Positions 13,382-14,094 of a stretch of 14,094 bases of DNA are shown here, piece by piece. Each line of letters starts with the position of its first letter. Positions within the stretch are counted from its first letter, which is position 1. The position numbers were made by a program, and so were the translations under genes. The DNA lies in NCBI GenBank assembly GCA_041740675.1, contig JBGSLN010000260.1, forward strand, positions 1-14,094, read 5' to 3'. The notes beneath the pieces were generated by a model, which was not told where the DNA came from, did not search any database, and saw only the letters and a program-made list of their open reading frames with translations. Origin of the DNA: JBGSLN01 sp041740675 (lineage in GTDB: Bacteria > Pseudomonadota > Gammaproteobacteria > JBGSLN01).

Positions 13382-14094
13382 CTACATAAATGGACTATTT
13401 TTGTTATTCTTACTAGGCTCAGCACCAATGGGAGTAATTTTGGGCTTTGACCAGCTGCCTCCCAAATGAAAATATTTTGAAGCCATTTGATTGACACTTG
13501 GAGCTACTAATTTATTAACCAGCCACGTTGCAGCACCAATAATAGGTCCACCCGCAATCGCTGCAATAACGGGTATCGACGAAGTCATTTTAGGAGTAAC
13601 TTGCACAAATAAATCAAAAGCTTTATTGTTAATATCAATATGCCCATCAAGATTTATGGATGCAATAATGCCATTAATCATGGTATTACGAGTAACAGCT
13701 TCACCACTATTTAGTTTAAAATCTCCATTAATTGTATCGAAGGCAAATCCTTTGTCAGTTAAGTCATTAAAATTAAATGACAGTCGTCTTTGTAAACTTT
13801 GTAAACTAAGAATCGTTAGTAATTGCCCTGTTGCAATGTCATTATTAGCACTAGCACCAATATCGTTGATTACACCGGAACCTGTTTGCAAGTTTACTGT
13901 GCCATATACATTTTTAAATGAAGGCTTGAAGATATTATTTGACCATTGTAAATCAAACTTAAGTTGTAAATTTTGTGCATTAATATCATTATGAAAGTTG
14001 AGACTGTTCAGAAAATCTTTTGCATTGGTTGCAGATAAAATTCCATGTAATCCTGACAATTGTGCGTTAGATTTTGTTGACCAAAAACCAGCGG
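13382..14094 (-). CDS. yhdP: YhdP/AsmA-like envelope protein, C-terminal part (5' end outside window)
   Basis: The frame is open to the right edge of the window; the TTG at 14059 is an internal Leu codon, since residues before it (GFWSTKSNAQ) continue the family pattern. About 237 C-terminal residues of a protein that is normally over 1200 long are visible. The end of the YhdP family is clear: LQWSNNIFKPSFKNVYGTVNL, GQLLTILSLQSLQRRLSFNFNDL, KGFAFDTINGDFKLNSGEA and the hydrophobic PVIAAIAGGPIIGAATWLVN. YhdP is an AsmA-family bridge-like protein of the inner membrane and periplasm, thought to move phospholipid to the outer membrane together with TamB and YdbH. The end after PKITPIG is short and polar. 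tldD starts 163 bases downstream. Confidence 0.85.
   Translation of the reverse strand, partial: AGFWSTKSNAQLSGLHGILSATNAKDFLNSLNFHNDINAQNLQLKFDLQWSNNIFKPSFKNVYGTVNLQTGSGVINDIGASANNDIATGQLLTILSLQSLQRRLSFNFNDLTDKGFAFDTINGDFKLNSGEAVTRNTMINGIIASINLDGHIDINNKAFDLFVQVTPKMTSSIPVIAAIAGGPIIGAATWLVNKLVAPSVNQMASKYFHLGGSWSKPKITPIGAEPSKNNKNSPFM

Noticed and set aside
13491..13994. 167-codon plus-strand open frame opposite yhdP
   Set aside because: It is antisense to a well-recognised YhdP C-terminus and its translation has no family features; a shadow frame.
1..14094. CRISPR array, tRNA, rRNA, transposase or toxin-antitoxin system
   Set aside because: No regularly spaced repeats, cloverleaf-like sequence, transposase motif or small paired toxin-antitoxin genes were seen on either strand.

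Overview
The window looks like a piece of an AT-rich gammaproteobacterial chromosome, most likely from an intracellular, host-associated lineage near Legionella, Coxiella, Berkiella or Aquicella (order Legionellales). This is inferred, not proven. It rests on gammaproteobacterial housekeeping genes (RmuC, MiaE, the tldD-pmbA pair next to yhdP, an hpf-ptsN cluster) interleaved with eukaryote-like, effector-type genes, one of which has a textbook PmrA-type tandem box upstream.

Region 1 (1-1038): the 3' part of rmuC, then a 352-base gene-free stretch. It holds a near-perfect 26-bp inverted repeat with ends of the TGTCATCCTGAGC...GAAGGATC type, which looks like a dispersed repeat.

Region 2 (1039-6020): the accessory, probably host-directed block. 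It holds (a) a 634-residue protein joining an M91/NleD-like zinc-metalloprotease domain (HELYH) to C-terminal pentapeptide repeats; (b) on the minus strand, a protein with an N-terminal F-box-like motif, Sel1-type repeats and a C-terminal CYIM, which reads as a CaaX prenylation box, a layout parallel to Legionella AnkB; (c) miaE, a housekeeping tRNA hydroxylase on the minus strand; (d) a 387-residue coiled-coil protein of unknown function, preceded by CTTAAGGTT-CC-CTTAAGGTT, the architecture of the PmrA site that controls Dot/Icm secretion and effector genes in Legionella and Coxiella. The gene ends in a strong hairpin terminator.

Region 3 (6179-7752): a cystathionine gamma-synthase/lyase family PLP enzyme followed by ridA, whose product removes reactive enamines formed by such enzymes.

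Region 4 (7823-10349): a tightly packed operon hpf-ptsN-hprK(short)-EIIA(Man)-ptsH-dedA. This is the regulatory phosphotransferase cluster that usually follows rpoN. HPr keeps both His15 and Ser46, and HprK is reduced to its kinase domain. No EI, no sugar-specific EIIB/C, no rpoN and no rapZ are present here, so the set looks regulatory rather than sugar-transporting.

Region 5 (10428-14094, minus strand): pmbA and tldD, the two subunits of the TldD/TldE metalloprotease, translationally coupled, downstream of yhdP (only its 3' end is in the window).

The most notable content is the candidate effector set between 1039 and 6020: a protease-pentapeptide fusion, a prenylatable F-box/Sel1 protein and a PmrA-box-controlled coiled-coil protein. 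All functional statements come from reading the sequence; no database search was run.
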